DNA from: Jiangella aurantiaca
GTDB taxonomy: Bacteria; Actinomycetota; Actinomycetes; Jiangellales; Jiangellaceae
Assembly (NCBI RefSeq): GCF_004349105.1
Contig: NZ_SMLB01000018.1
Location: 1 to 64,000, forward strand
Length of the DNA stretch: 64,000 bases
Direction of reading: 5' to 3'
Below are positions 46,806 through 61,183 of the stretch, piece by piece. The notes beneath the pieces were generated by a model, which searched no databases, was not told the DNA's origin, and saw only the letters and a list, made by a program, of their open reading frames with translations. Every line of letters begins with the position of its first letter. The first letter of the stretch is position 1. A program made the translations under genes and the position numbers.

Positions 46806-46835
46806 ACTATAGGTAGGGAAAATCCTACGCGTCAA
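46806..46835 (-). promoter_or_regulatory. leaderless promoter and operator of the VOC-ArsR-AHSA1 operon
   Basis: On the minus strand, TTGACG (46835-46830), 18 bases, TATAGT (46811-46806), then 7 bases to the ATG at 46798. Transcription should therefore begin at the ATG. The spacer contains GTAGG-n6-CCTAC (46813-46828), an inverted repeat well placed for the ArsR repressor. Confidence 0.75.
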
Positions 46836-46850
46836 GCCGCGCGGGCGGCC

Positions 46851-46866
46851 GGAAATGATCATTTCC
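46851..46866. promoter_or_regulatory. 16-bp perfect palindrome upstream of ftsK
   Basis: GGAAATGATCATTTCC is a perfect palindrome in the 161-bp gap between the divergent VOC operon and ftsK. It may bind a dimeric regulator of either gene. A possible ftsK -10 (TGTAGTGT, near 46945) lies downstream. Confidence 0.45.
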
Positions 46867-46959
46867 AGTTGCCGCGACCTGCGGGAACGGACATTTCACC
46901 CGACGCGCCGGGGCTCGTGTGACTGAAGATGCGCCTGTGTCGGCTGTAGTGTGATCTCC

Positions 46960-49488
46960 ATGGCGACCCGAACAGCTACCGCACGGTCGCGAAGCTCGTC
47001 GGGTACCCCGAAGCGGCGTACCCCGGCTCGCGGCCGGAAGCGTCGCGCACCTCAGCCGCCCCCGCCGCCACCACCTCCGGAGCCGAGTCTCGCCGCGCAG
47101 TTCTTCGGCGGCATCGGCCGGATGATCGTCGGCATCTGGATGGGCATCGCCCACCTGGTCGGCGGCGTCGCGCGGAGCATCGGGCGCACCGCCACCAGTC
47201 TCGAGGCCGACCAGCGCCGCGACGGCGTGGGGCTGTTCCTCATCGGCGGGGCGTTCATCGTGGCCGCGTCGGTGTGGTGGACGCTCGACGGACAGGTCTA
47301 CGACGCCGTCTACCAGGGCATCGCCGGCGCCATCGGCACCGGCGCCTACGTCGCGCCGGTGCTGCTGCTGATGGCGGCCTGGCGCACGCTGCGGCACCCC
47401 GACCGCAACGGTCCCGGCGGCCGCCAGGTCATCGGCTGGGCCTGCCTCGCGCTGGGCACGTTGGGCCTCGCGCACATCGCCGGCGGCATGCCGCGCCCGG
47501 TCGACGGGCAGGTGGCCATGGAGCGGGCCGGCGGCGCCATCGGGTACGTCTCGTCCACCATCCTCGCCGACCTGCTGACGGTGTGGGTGGCCGGCCCGCT
47601 GCTGGGCCTGCTGACGCTGTTCGGCGTGCTCGTCATCACCGGCATCCCACTGTACGAGGTCACCGCGCAGCTGCGCGCCGCCGCGCTGGTGGTCGGCGGC
47701 TGGCTGGGCTTCCGCCGTCCCGTCGCCGACGACGAGGAAGGCGGCCGACGCGACCGTCTCGCGCCCTCCGACGACGAGCCGTACGACTCACCGGTGCTGC
47801 GCGAGAAGCCCAAGCGCAGGCGTAAGAGCGACCCCGAGCCCGATTCCGACGCCGACACCGCCGAGCTGGGCGGTCTCGACGGCGAGGACGAGACACCGAC
47901 CGAGCCGGCCATCGTCGCCCGCGAGCTGCGCAAGAAGAAGAAGGCAAACGACGGCCCGGCCGAGCCGCCACCGCACACACCGATCCCGCAGCGGGTCGAG
48001 CAGCTGGCGCTGTCCGGCGACATCACCTACACGCTGCCGAACAGCGACCTGCTCCGGCAGGGCAGCCCGCACAAGGCCAAGTCGGCCGCGTCCGACCAGG
48101 TGGTCGACGCGCTCATGGGCGTGTTCGATCAGTTCAACATCGACGCCGTCGTCACCGGTTACACGCGCGGCCCGACGGTCACCCGGTACGAGGTCGAGCT
48201 CGGCACCGCGGTGAAGGTCGAGCGGGTCACCGCGCTGTCGAAGAACATCTCGTACGCGGTCGCCAGCGCCGAGGTGCGCATCCTGTCGCCCATTCCGGGC
48301 AAGTCGGCCATCGGCATCGAGATCCCGAACACCGACAAGGAGATCGTCAGCCTCGGCGACGTCATGCGCTCAGCGGTGGCCCGCAAGGACCACCACCCGA
48401 TGATCGCCGGGCTCGGCAAGGACGTCGAAGGCGGCTTCGTCGTCACCAACCTGGCGAAGATGCCGCACCTGCTGGTCGCCGGCGCCACCGGATCCGGCAA
48501 GTCCAGCTTCATCAACTCGATGATCACGTCGGTGCTCATGCGGGCCACACCCGACGAGGTCCGGCTGATCATGGTCGACCCGAAGCGGGTGGAGCTGTCG
48601 GCGTACGAGGGCATCCCGCACCTCATCACACCGATCATCACCAACCCGAAGAAGGCGGCCGAGGCGCTGCAGTGGGTCGTGCGCGAGATGGACATGCGCT
48701 ACGACGACCTCGCGAACTTCGGCTTCCGGCACGTCGACGACTTCAACAAGGCCGTCCGCGCCGGCAAGGTGAAGGCCCCCGAGGGCAGCGAGCGGGTGCT
48801 CACGCCGTACCCGTACCTGCTGGTCATCGTCGACGAGCTGGCCGACCTCATGATGGTCGCCCCCCGCGACGTCGAGGACTCCGTCGTCCGCATCACCCAG
48901 CTGGCCCGGGCGGCCGGCATCCACCTGGTGCTGGCGACGCAGCGGCCGTCGGTCGACGTCGTCACCGGCCTCATCAAGGCCAACGTGCCGTCGCGGCTGG
49001 CGTTCGCGACGTCGTCACTGGCCGACTCGCGGGTCATCCTCGACCAGCCGGGCGCTGAGAAGCTGGTCGGTCAGGGCGACGGCCTGTTCCTGCCGATGGG
49101 CGCGAGCAAGCCGATCCGCGTCCAGGGCGCCTGGGTGACGGAGAGCGAGATCGCGTCGGTCGTCGCGCACTGCAAGGAGCAGCTGGCGCCGACCTACCGC
49201 GAAGATGTGACCGCGGCCACTGGGTCGTCGAGGCGCGAGGTCGACGAGGACATCGGCGACGACCTCGACCTGCTCTGCCAGGCCGCCGAGCTGGTCGTCA
49301 ACACGCAGTTCGGTTCGACGTCGATGCTGCAGCGCAAGCTCCGGGTCGGGTTCGCCAAGGCCGGCCGGCTCATGGACCTGATGGAGAGCCGTGGCATCGT
49401 CGGCCCGTCCGAGGGGTCCAAGGCGCGCGACGTGCTGATCAAGCCCGACGACCTCGACGAGGTGCTGGACGCGCTGCGCGGTGGCTGA
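46960..49488 (+). CDS. ftsK: DNA translocase FtsK
   Basis: An 842-residue septal DNA pump for chromosome segregation. A basic N-terminus with a Pro run ([13 protein letters not shown]) leads to four membrane helices (about residues 45-240). A linker rich in charged residues follows ([20 protein letters not shown]). The motor has Walker [11 protein letters not shown] (from residue 508) and Walker [15 protein letters not shown], with [19 protein letters not shown]. The C-terminal winged-helix gamma domain ([20 protein letters not shown]) reads KOPS-like sites. GTG 46951 is an alternative start. Overlaps the hydrolase gene by 8 bp. Confidence 0.96.
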   Translation: MATRTATARSRSSSGTPKRRTPARGRKRRAPQPPPPPPPPEPSLAAQFFGGIGRMIVGIWMGIAHLVGGVARSIGRTATSLEADQRRDGVGLFLIGGAFIVAASVWWTLDGQVYDAVYQGIAGAIGTGAYVAPVLLLMAAWRTLRHPDRNGPGGRQVIGWACLALGTLGLAHIAGGMPRPVDGQVAMERAGGAIGYVSSTILADLLTVWVAGPLLGLLTLFGVLVITGIPLYEVTAQLRAAALVVGGWLGFRRPVADDEEGGRRDRLAPSDDEPYDSPVLREKPKRRRKSDPEPDSDADTAELGGLDGEDETPTEPAIVARELRKKKKANDGPAEPPPHTPIPQRVEQLALSGDITYTLPNSDLLRQGSPHKAKSAASDQVVDALMGVFDQFNIDAVVTGYTRGPTVTRYEVELGTAVKVERVTALSKNISYAVASAEVRILSPIPGKSAIGIEIPNTDKEIVSLGDVMRSAVARKDHHPMIAGLGKDVEGGFVVTNLAKMPHLLVAGATGSGKSSFINSMITSVLMRATPDEVRLIMVDPKRVELSAYEGIPHLITPIITNPKKAAEALQWVVREMDMRYDDLANFGFRHVDDFNKAVRAGKVKAPEGSERVLTPYPYLLVIVDELADLMMVAPRDVEDSVVRITQLARAAGIHLVLATQRPSVDVVTGLIKANVPSRLAFATSSLADSRVILDQPGAEKLVGQGDGLFLPMGASKPIRVQGAWVTESEIASVVAHCKEQLAPTYREDVTAATGSSRREVDEDIGDDLDLLCQAAELVVNTQFGSTSMLQRKLRVGFAKAGRLMDLMESRGIVGPSEGSKARDVLIKPDDLDEVLDALRGG

Positions 49489-50131
49489 GCCGGCGTACGT
49501 CCTGACCGAGGACCGGCCGCGCGGCGACGTCCGCGCGGCCGTCCTGCTGCTGCACGGCGGCCGGTCGGAGAGCAGGGAGCCGGTGCGGCGGCGGCAGCCT
49601 TCGGTGGTCCGGCTGGCGCCGTTCGCCTTCGCACTGCGGCGGGCGGGTGGTCCGCTGGGGCTGACGGTGTGGCGGCTGCGCTACACGATCCGAGGGTGGA
49701 ACGGCGCCGAGGAGTCGCCGCTGGCCGACGTGCGCTCGGCGCTCGCCGCGGTGCGGTCGCGGGACCCGGACGTGCCGGTCGCGCTGGTCGGGTACTCGAT
49801 GGGCGGCCGGGCGGCGATCCGGGTGGCGGGGGAGGACGGGCGCGCGGGTGCCGGTGTCGTCGCGGTCGCCGCGCTGGCGCCGTGGCTGACGCCGTCGGAG
49901 CCGCCGGAGTTGCTGGCCGGGAAGCACGTGCTGCTCATGCACGGCAGCGCCGACACCACGACCGACCCGCGGGCGACGGCGGCGCTGGCAGCCGGGCTGG
50001 ACGGGGTCGCGGCGTCCTGCCGGTACATTCCGGTGGCCGGCGACGGGCACGCACTGCTGCGGCACCCGTCGGTCTGGCACCGCGAGGTGACCAGTTTCGT
50101 CCTGGCCCGGACCGGGCTGACGGCCGGCTGA
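49481..50131 (+). CDS. alpha/beta hydrolase (dienelactone hydrolase-like)
   Basis: A 216-residue hydrolase. Nucleophile elbow GYSMGG (Ser), oxyanion strand VLLLHGG near the N-terminus, acid in [13 protein letters not shown], and final His in [13 protein letters not shown] short cap region [18 protein letters not shown] is seen. Its GTG overlaps the ftsK 3' end by 8 bp. Substrate unknown; possibly an esterase. Confidence 0.87.
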   Translation: MAEPAYVLTEDRPRGDVRAAVLLLHGGRSESREPVRRRQPSVVRLAPFAFALRRAGGPLGLTVWRLRYTIRGWNGAEESPLADVRSALAAVRSRDPDVPVALVGYSMGGRAAIRVAGEDGRAGAGVVAVAALAPWLTPSEPPELLAGKHVLLMHGSADTTTDPRATAALAAGLDGVAASCRYIPVAGDGHALLRHPSVWHREVTSFVLARTGLTAG

Positions 50132-51703
50132 TCAGGGGCGCCGACGGCGTCCAGTGCCGCCGCGCTGACCGGGGAGCGGGCCGTCGAGCGGCCGATACCC
50201 GACGTCCAGCGCGTCGAGGCGGCGCAGGTGCTCCGGCAGCCGCCGCAGCAGGCCGGCGGCGTCGCGGCGGGCCGGCGCGGTCCAGGCGACCTCGGCCAGG
50301 GCGTTCAGGCGCGGGAAGGCGGCGTACTCGACGGCGGCGGGCGTGGGCAGGTACTCGGTCCAGAGCTGGCCCTGGACGCCGAGCAGCCGGCCGGGCCCGG
50401 CACCGGCGGCCGGCTCCCAGGCCGCCACGTCCTCGACGGTGGTCAGCCCGCCGATGGCGAGCGGCTCGTCCGCGCCGTCGGATTGGTAGTGGTCGTAGTA
50501 GGTCACCTGCTGGGGGCTCATGACGACGTCGTGCCCGGCGGCCGTCGCGGCGGGTCCGCGGGCGCCGTCCTGCCAGGCCATGACGACGGTGTCCGCCGGC
50601 ATGCCGCCGTCGTCGATCACCTCGTCCCAGCCGACGACCCGCCGGCCGGCCGCTGTCACGTCCGCGTGCAGCGCGCGCAGGAACCAGCTCTGCAGCTCGT
50701 CGACGGAGCCCAGGCCGAGCTGGGCGGCGCGGGTGGCGGCGGCCGGGCTCTCGCGCCACTCTGTGCGCGGGCACTCGTCGCCGCCGAGGTGCACCCACGG
50801 GCCCGGGAAGGCGTCCAGGACCGTGCCGAGCACCTCGCGGGCGAACGCCAGCGCCTCGTCGGTGGGCGCCAGGACGTGCGGCGAGATGCCCCACGTCCGG
50901 CGGACCTCGATCGGCCGGCCCGTGTTGCCCAGCTCCGGATACGCCGCGACAACCGCCTGCACGTGGCCGGGCAGGTCGATCTCGGGGACGACGGTGATGG
51001 AGCGCTGGGCGGCGTAGGTGACGATCTCGCGGAGGTCGTCGAGCGTGTAGTAGCCGCCGTGCGGCGTGCCGTCGAAGGCGTCGGTCTCCTTGCCGACGAC
51101 GGTCTCGGTGCGCCAGGCGCCCACTTCGGTGAGCCGCGGGCGGGACGGGACCTCCAGGCGCCAGCCCTGGTCGTCGGTCAGGTGCAGGTGCACGACGTTG
51201 AGGCGGTGCAGCGCCGCGAGGTCGATGAGCTTGAGCACGAACGAGACCGGCATGAAGTGCCGCGCGACGTCGAGATGCACACCGCGCCAGTCGAACCGCG
51301 GCGCGTCCTCGATGTGACAGCACTCGATCGCCGGCGGGCCGTCGGCGACCGGTGCGCGGCGCAGGGCCGCGGGCGGCAGCAGCTGGCGGAACGTCTGGAC
51401 GGCGCGCGCCAGGGCCGGGCCGGTGCCGCCGTCGAGCACGGTCCGCTCGGGCGTTACCGTCAGCCGGTAGCCCTCGGGGTGGTCCCGGACCGGCTCGCCC
51501 ACGCGCAGGACGATCGACGCGCTGGGATCGGCGGCTGGTACGACCGGCGCGCGCACCCCTGCTCCCGCGAGCACGTCGTGCAGCACCCAGGCGGCCGGCC
51601 GGGCGTCGCCGTCCGCGCCGATCGCGGTGCCGGTGTCGACGGCGAACGTCCCGGCGCGCCGTTCGTGGACAAGGGGCAGTGGGATGAGGTCGGGGTCGGG
51701 CAT
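50132..51703 (-). CDS. beta-N-acetylhexosaminidase, GH20
   Basis: A 523-residue glycoside hydrolase using substrate-assisted catalysis. The GH20b-type N-terminal alpha/beta domain covers about 1-120. The TIM barrel has RGVHLDVARHFMPVSFVLKL, HLHLTDDQGWRLEVPSRP and the catalytic pair D309-E310 in WVHLGGDECPRTEW. W residues in VMAWQDGARG and QGQLWTEYLP line the sugar site. No signal peptide is seen, so it is probably cytoplasmic and acts on imported chitobiose or wall GlcNAc fragments. ATG 51703. The C-terminus is a short basic Gly/Arg tail. Confidence 0.93.
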   Translation of the reverse strand: MPDPDLIPLPLVHERRAGTFAVDTGTAIGADGDARPAAWVLHDVLAGAGVRAPVVPAADPSASIVLRVGEPVRDHPEGYRLTVTPERTVLDGGTGPALARAVQTFRQLLPPAALRRAPVADGPPAIECCHIEDAPRFDWRGVHLDVARHFMPVSFVLKLIDLAALHRLNVVHLHLTDDQGWRLEVPSRPRLTEVGAWRTETVVGKETDAFDGTPHGGYYTLDDLREIVTYAAQRSITVVPEIDLPGHVQAVVAAYPELGNTGRPIEVRRTWGISPHVLAPTDEALAFAREVLGTVLDAFPGPWVHLGGDECPRTEWRESPAAATRAAQLGLGSVDELQSWFLRALHADVTAAGRRVVGWDEVIDDGGMPADTVVMAWQDGARGPAATAAGHDVVMSPQQVTYYDHYQSDGADEPLAIGGLTTVEDVAAWEPAAGAGPGRLLGVQGQLWTEYLPTPAAVEYAAFPRLNALAEVAWTAPARRDAAGLLRRLPEHLRRLDALDVGYRPLDGPLPGQRGGTGRRRRP

Positions 51704-51750
51704 GCGCGACAACGTAGCGGGCTGGGCCGCCGAGTAGAGTGGCGGGCGAC

Positions 51751-53154
51751 ATGAGCAAACATTCCGTCGCGATCGTCACGCTGGGCTGCAGCCGCAACGA
51801 GGTCGACTCCGAGGAACTGGCCGGGCGCCTCGACGCCGATGGCTTCGAGCTCGTCGACGACCCCGCCGCCGCCGAAACCGTCCTGGTCAACACCTGCGGC
51901 TTCGTCGAGCAGGCGAAGAAGGACTCCGTCGACTCCCTGCTGGCCGCGGCCGACCTCAAGTCGTCCGGCGCCACCAAGGCCGTCGTCGCCGTCGGCTGCA
52001 TGGCCGAGCGGTACGGCGTCGAGCTGGCGGGCGAGCTGCCCGAGGCCGACGCCGTCCTGGGCTTCGACGACTACGCGGCCATCGGCGAGCGGCTGCGCGG
52101 CATCCTCGGCGGCACCGCGCACGTCCCGCACGTGCCACGCGACCGCCGCAAGCTGCTCCCCGTCACGCCGGTGGAGCGGCAGGCCGCCGCCTACGCGGCT
52201 CCCGACCTTCCCGCCGGCATGTCGCCCGCGTCGGGACCCCGGTCCGTGCGGCGGCGGCTCGATGGCGGCCCGATGGCGCCGCTGAAGCTGGCCAGCGGCT
52301 GCGACCGCGCCTGCACGTTCTGCGCCATCCCGATGTTCCGCGGCTCGTTCCTGTCCCGCCGTCCGTCAGATGTGCTGGCCGACGCCCGCTGGCTGGCCGG
52401 GCAGGGTGTGCGCGAGTTGTTCCTCGTCAGCGAGAACTCCACCTCGTACGGCAAGGACCTCGGCGACCTGCGGCTGCTCGAGACGCTGCTGCCGGAGCTG
52501 GCTCGTGTGGAAGGCATCGAGCGCGTGCGCGTCTCCTACCTGCAGCCGGCCGAGATGCGCCCGACGCTGGTCGACGCCATGCTGTCGACGCCCGGCGTCG
52601 TCCCGTACTTCGACCTCTCCTTCCAGCACGCCAGCACGCCGCTGCTGCGCCGGATGAAGCGGTTCGGCGGGACGGAGTCGTTCCTGGAGCTGATCTCGTC
52701 CATTCGTGACCGGGTGCCGTCGGCCGGCATTCGGTCCAACGTCATCGTCGGCTTCCCCGGCGAGACGGAGGACGACGTCGCCGAGCTGGAGTCGTTCCTC
52801 ACCCAGGCCCGGCTCGACGTCGTCGGGGTGTTCGGCTATTCCGACGAGGACGGCACCGAGGCGGCGTCGTTCGACGGCAAGCTCGACGCCGACGAGATCG
52901 ACGAGCGGGTCGCGCGGGTGGGCGACCTGGTCGAGGAACTGGTCGCCCAGCGCGCCGAGGACCGCGTCGGCGAGACGGTGTCCGTCCTGGTCGAGTCGGT
53001 GGGTGCGGACGGTGCGGTCGAGGGCCGCGCCGACCACCAGGGCCCCGAGGTCGACGGCACCACGACGGTCACAGGCACGCGGGCGGCCGTCGGTGACATC
53101 CTCACGGCGACTGTCACCGGAAGTGACGGCGCCGACCTGCTCGCGGTGCCCTAG
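51751..53154 (+). CDS. rimO: ribosomal protein S12 methylthiotransferase
   Basis: A 467-residue radical-SAM enzyme adding a methylthio group to an aspartate of S12. UPF0004 domain: [30 protein letters not shown] and GCMAERYG with its three cluster cysteines. Radical SAM cluster [11 protein letters not shown] (C184, C188, C191). C-terminal TRAM domain. ATG 51751 chosen over GTG 51739. rimO-pgsA-pncC form an operon-like run. Confidence 0.95.
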   Translation: MSKHSVAIVTLGCSRNEVDSEELAGRLDADGFELVDDPAAAETVLVNTCGFVEQAKKDSVDSLLAAADLKSSGATKAVVAVGCMAERYGVELAGELPEADAVLGFDDYAAIGERLRGILGGTAHVPHVPRDRRKLLPVTPVERQAAAYAAPDLPAGMSPASGPRSVRRRLDGGPMAPLKLASGCDRACTFCAIPMFRGSFLSRRPSDVLADARWLAGQGVRELFLVSENSTSYGKDLGDLRLLETLLPELARVEGIERVRVSYLQPAEMRPTLVDAMLSTPGVVPYFDLSFQHASTPLLRRMKRFGGTESFLELISSIRDRVPSAGIRSNVIVGFPGETEDDVAELESFLTQARLDVVGVFGYSDEDGTEAASFDGKLDADEIDERVARVGDLVEELVAQRAEDRVGETVSVLVESVGADGAVEGRADHQGPEVDGTTTVTGTRAAVGDILTATVTGSDGADLLAVP

Positions 53155-53163
53155 CCTTGGGCC

Positions 53164-53735
<572 letters not shown>

Positions 53736-53739
<4 letters not shown>

Positions 53740-54230
53740 GCGTGGAGTGGGCCGCGGGCGGCGACGGTGCCGCCGACGTCGTCCGCCGGCTGAAGGCGCG
53801 CGGGCTGACCGTCGCCGCGGCGGAGTCGTTGACGGGCGGGCTGGTCTGCGCCGCGCTGACGTCGGTGCCCGGATCCTCGGCGGTGGTCCGTGGTGGTGTC
53901 GTCGTCTACGCGACGGAGCTGAAGGCGACGCTGGCCGGGGTGCCGGAGGCCGTGCTGGCCGCCGACGGGCCGGTCGCCGCGTCCACCGCGGTGGCGATGG
54001 CCGACGGCGTCCGGCGGCGGCTGGGTGCCGACGTCGGCCTGGCGACCACCGGCGTGGCCGGCCCGGACCCGCAGGACGGTCACCCGCCCGGCACAGTGCA
54101 CGTCGCTGTCGCGACGGCCGGCGGCGCGCGGGTGCGGTCGTTCACGGGGGAGGAGGCGCTGCCCGGTGGCCGTGAGCAGGTCCGCGCTGCGACCGTCGGG
54201 GCCGTCCTGGCGCTGCTGTCCGAGGTCTGA
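53736..54230 (+). CDS. pncC: nicotinamide-nucleotide amidohydrolase (CinA C-terminal domain)
   Basis: A 164-residue stand-alone CinA-C protein that deamidates NMN in the pyridine nucleotide cycle. Signature AAAESLTGGLVCAALTSVPG with catalytic Ser, GGVVVYATELKATLAGVP, and TTGVAGPDPQDGHPPGTVHV. Lacks the N-terminal COG1058 domain of full CinA. GTG 53736, coupled to pgsA. Followed by a hairpin at 54235. Confidence 0.93.
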
Positions 54231-54234
54231 GACG

Positions 54235-54269
54235 CCGCCCCGGCAGCCGGGAATCTCCGAGCGGGGCGG
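54235..54269 (+). terminator. hairpin after pncC
   Basis: CCGCCCCG (54235-54242) pairs with CGGGGCGG (54262-54269), an 8-bp GC stem just after the pncC stop. It probably ends the rimO-pgsA-pncC message before clgR. Confidence 0.5.
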
Positions 54270-54401
54270 GACGTTTCAAAGCTCGAGATGAATTCTTCTG
54301 TGCACCCCGTCTTTCCCGGCGAGGCTGGAAACGCAAACGTACGAAACAGAAGGTACGGTGGACTCAAGCACAGTCGAGACGAATCGCGAGAGGGGTAGCC
54401 G

Positions 54402-54713
54402 ATGGTTCTCATCAGACGGCTCGTCGGCGATGTCTTGAGGCGTCGCCGGATCGAGCAGGGCCGCACCCTCCGTGAGATCTCGGCCGCGGCGCGCGTGAGT
54501 CTCGGGTACCTGTCCGAGGTCGAGCGTGGCCGCAAGGAAGCGTCGTCTGAGCTGCTCGCGGCCATCTGCGAGGCTCTCGACCTGCCGATGTCCGAGGTGC
54601 TGCGCGAGGTCAGCGACGAGATGATGCGCGTCGAGGCGGCGGCGGTGGGTGCGCTCACCGAGCTGCGTCCCCGGGAGTCCGCCCGGCCTCGCGACGTCGT
54701 CAGGGTCGGCTGA
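54402..54713 (+). CDS. clgR: XRE-family activator of Clp protease genes, ClgR/PopR
   Basis: A 103-residue single-HTH protein: [20 protein letters not shown], then [20 protein letters not shown] and [20 protein letters not shown]. This is the ClgR/PopR sequence that activates clpP/clpC in stress. It is normally itself a Clp substrate; the C-terminus here is RDVVRVG rather than the Ala-Ala degron, so turnover signals may differ. It follows pncC at the conserved place. The gap 54270-54401 holds its promoter, with no box I can assign firmly. Confidence 0.93.
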   Translation: MVLIRRLVGDVLRRRRIEQGRTLREISAAARVSLGYLSEVERGRKEASSELLAAICEALDLPMSEVLREVSDEMMRVEAAAVGALTELRPRESARPRDVVRVG

Positions 54714-54769
54714 CGCTGCTGCCGGAGTCCACGCCGCGGTCGAAGCCTGCCCCGGAGTTCCGTGACGCC

Positions 54770-55249
54770 ATGGCCCGTCTGGCGGGCGGTGTGGCGTTGC
54801 TCACGGTGCTCGACCCGGTCGGGCGCGACTGCGGCCTCACCGTGACCGCCGTGTCGTCGGTGTCGCTGGAGCCGCCGCTGGTGCTGGCCTGCGTCAAGAA
54901 GGACGGCTTCATCCACGACGCCCTGTTCGTCGCCGACGGGTGGTCGCTGTCGTTTCTCGCCGCCGACCAGCTGGATCTGTCCGACTACGGCGCCCGCGAG
55001 CGCCACCCCGGCGCCCGCGACGACTTCTCGCCCTGGCCGACCCGGCGGGCCGCCCGCGGCGAACTGATCTTCACCGGCGCCGTCGCCGCCGTCGAGTGTG
55101 TCCCCTATGACCTGGTCGACGCCGGCGACCACACCATCGCCCTCGGCCGTGTCACGGCGGTCGCCCGGGACGCCGGCGGAGCGGTGCCCCTGGTTCATGT
55201 GGATCGGCGCTACTACGAGCCCGGCACCGAGGTCTCGTTCGACTCCTGA
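54770..55249 (+). CDS. flavin reductase-like protein (FMN-binding split barrel)
   Basis: A 159-residue frame from ATG 54770. RLAGGVALLTVLDPVGRDCG, LTVTAVSSVSLEPPLVLACV and GDHTIALGRVTAVARD are typical of NAD(P)H:flavin oxidoreductases of two-component monooxygenases. In this family the helix FRDAMARLAGGV lies inside the protein. Here the Met of that helix is the first ATG, and homologous-looking sequence (PEFRDA) extends upstream. The real start may be CTG at 54710, 54716 or 54719, overlapping or abutting the clgR stop. Confidence 0.85.
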   Translation: MARLAGGVALLTVLDPVGRDCGLTVTAVSSVSLEPPLVLACVKKDGFIHDALFVADGWSLSFLAADQLDLSDYGARERHPGARDDFSPWPTRRAARGELIFTGAVAAVECVPYDLVDAGDHTIALGRVTAVARDAGGAVPLVHVDRRYYEPGTEVSFDS

Positions 55250-55282
55250 ACCCGCCGGCCCCCTACGGCGGCCGCCCTCCCC

Positions 55283-55354
55283 GTTGATCTTGGAGTAACC
55301 GGGGAGTTGCGGGGTGATTCGTCCGATTGATTCCCCGGTTACTCCAAGATCAAC
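55283..55354. repeat. dispersed hairpin F3, copy c
   Basis: A perfect 23-bp stem (55283-55305 with 55332-55354) has base GTTGATCTTGGAGTAA and a 26-base loop. It lies between the convergent flavin reductase and GNAT genes. The GNAT stop codon (TGA) is supplied by the hairpin's outer GTTGATC. Confidence 0.9.
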
Positions 55355-55796
55355 TTTGTTGGGTGGGGCGAGGGGGCGTCTGGCGGACCATGTAGCGGTC
55401 GAGCGACTCGATGGGCCCGAAGCCGAGCGGCGCGTACACTTCGTGGGCGTCCAGCGTGGCCAGCATCCAGCGCTCGACGCCGGCGTGGTCCGGGTGCTCC
55501 AGCACGGCCTTGACCAGAACCCGAGCCAGCCCCTGTCCTCGATGCTCCGGCAACACGAACACGTCGGCCAGCCAGGCGAACGTCGTGCCGTCGCCGACCA
55601 CCCGCGCGAAGCCCGCCTGCGCACCGCCGGGCTCGTAGAGCCCGACGCCGAACGATCGGCGGACGGCGCGCTCGACCGTCTCGCGCGAACGGTGCTTGCT
55701 CCAGTAGGTCGTCAGCAGGAACCCGATGATGACATCGAGATCGAGCCGGTCCTGGTCGTCGTCGACCTCGTAGCCGGCGTGGGTCGCAAGAATCAC
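55350..55796 (-). CDS. GNAT family N-acetyltransferase
   Basis: A 148-residue acetyltransferase. IIGFLLTTYWSKHRSRETVE at the N-terminus, the acetyl-CoA loop VFVLPEHRGQGLARVLVKAV (R/Q-x-x-G-x-G/A) and the closing HEVYAPLGFGPIESLDRYMV place it in the YjgM/PhnO-like GNAT group. Substrate unknown. Its last codons and stop overlap F3 copy c. Confidence 0.92.
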   Translation of the reverse strand: MILATHAGYEVDDDQDRLDLDVIIGFLLTTYWSKHRSRETVERAVRRSFGVGLYEPGGAQAGFARVVGDGTTFAWLADVFVLPEHRGQGLARVLVKAVLEHPDHAGVERWMLATLDAHEVYAPLGFGPIESLDRYMVRQTPPRPTQQS

Positions 55797-55920
55797 CCGG
55801 CCAGGTTACGGCTCGTCGGCGGTCGGCCGTAGAGCGCGGGCCTTGGGCCGCCCACCGATCAACTCTGGCGGCGCAGAGGTGGGTGGGGATCGCCGGCGTC
55901 ACCGGCCGGCAGGCGGGTCG

Positions 55921-60516
<4,596 letters not shown>

Positions 60517-60639
60517 GGACCCATCATCGCTCGGGGCACCGACAAGGTCGGCGTGCTCTCGCGGTGCCGACCGCGAGGTCTCCGGCGACGGTGAGTCTCA
60601 CGAGGAAAGGAAACCACAGGGGTGGGGGATACTGGCGTC

Positions 60640-60834
60640 GTGCGGTTGACGGACTTCTGGGAGCGCATGGAGCGCCAGCTGGGCCCCGCGTACGCCGACT
60701 CGTGGGCGCGCGACTACGTCATCGATGGCCTCGGCGGGCGGACGGTCCACCAGGCGCTCCAGGCCGGCGAGGACACCAAGGTCGTCTGGCGGGCGGTCTG
60801 CGACGCGCTGCGCCTGCCGCCCAGCGAACGCTGA
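60640..60834 (+). CDS. DUF3046 protein
   Basis: A 64-residue protein from GTG 60640: VRLTDFWERMERQLGPAYAD, then SWARDYVIDGLGGRTVHQAL and VWRAVCDALRLPPSER, the full DUF3046 family (60-65 aa). The family is actinobacterial and usually sits just upstream of recA. Function unknown. GTG 60622 would add six non-conserved residues. Here recA does not follow. Confidence 0.9.
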   Translation: MRLTDFWERMERQLGPAYADSWARDYVIDGLGGRTVHQALQAGEDTKVVWRAVCDALRLPPSER

Positions 60835-61183
60835 GTTCGCCGGGCGGCCGTTCGCCGCGACGGTCTCGGCGTGAGCTGCTGTGACGACCAGAAAGGCTGA
60901 TGATCAAGGGACGGAGTCAACGTCTTGGTTCTGGGTAACGCTGGAGGGCTGTTTCGGGCCGGGAAGCGCTACTGAGGACCAAGAGGCGCACGGTCGCGGC
61001 AAGAGAATGGGGCAGCAGGGGGACGGCCAGCCTCAGAACCCGGCCAACGGCCGCACGCTCCAGCGCCGACCCCCGGCCACTTGACCTCCACCGCGCTTGA
61101 GGTTGCAGGCTGGGCCGCATGGAGACCCACCCGCCGGAAACTCGGATGCCGGTTGTCGGATCCGAGGGGTAGCGTCCGGAATC
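60835..61183. other. 349-bp gap after DUF3046, containing part of repeat F1
   Basis: No gene seen. It carries the F1 partial copy at 60995-61030 and an inverted repeat TCTTGGT (60923-60929)/ACCAAGA (60978-60984). The position corresponds to where recA begins in many related genomes. The ABC exporter starts at 61184. Confidence 0.6.
60995..61030 (-). repeat. dispersed repeat F1, partial copy c
   Basis: Read on the minus strand, CTGGCCGTCC, CCCTGCTGCCCC and ATTCTCTTGCCGCG match the left arm of F1 at 31391 and 7967. The right arm (AAGAACGGGCAGC) is absent, so this is a half copy. Confidence 0.7.

Noticed and set aside
49935-52001. 688-codon minus frame overlapping the GH20 gene
   Set aside because: Different frame from the GH20 enzyme and Arg/Pro-rich; runs over rimO and the hydrolase without homology.
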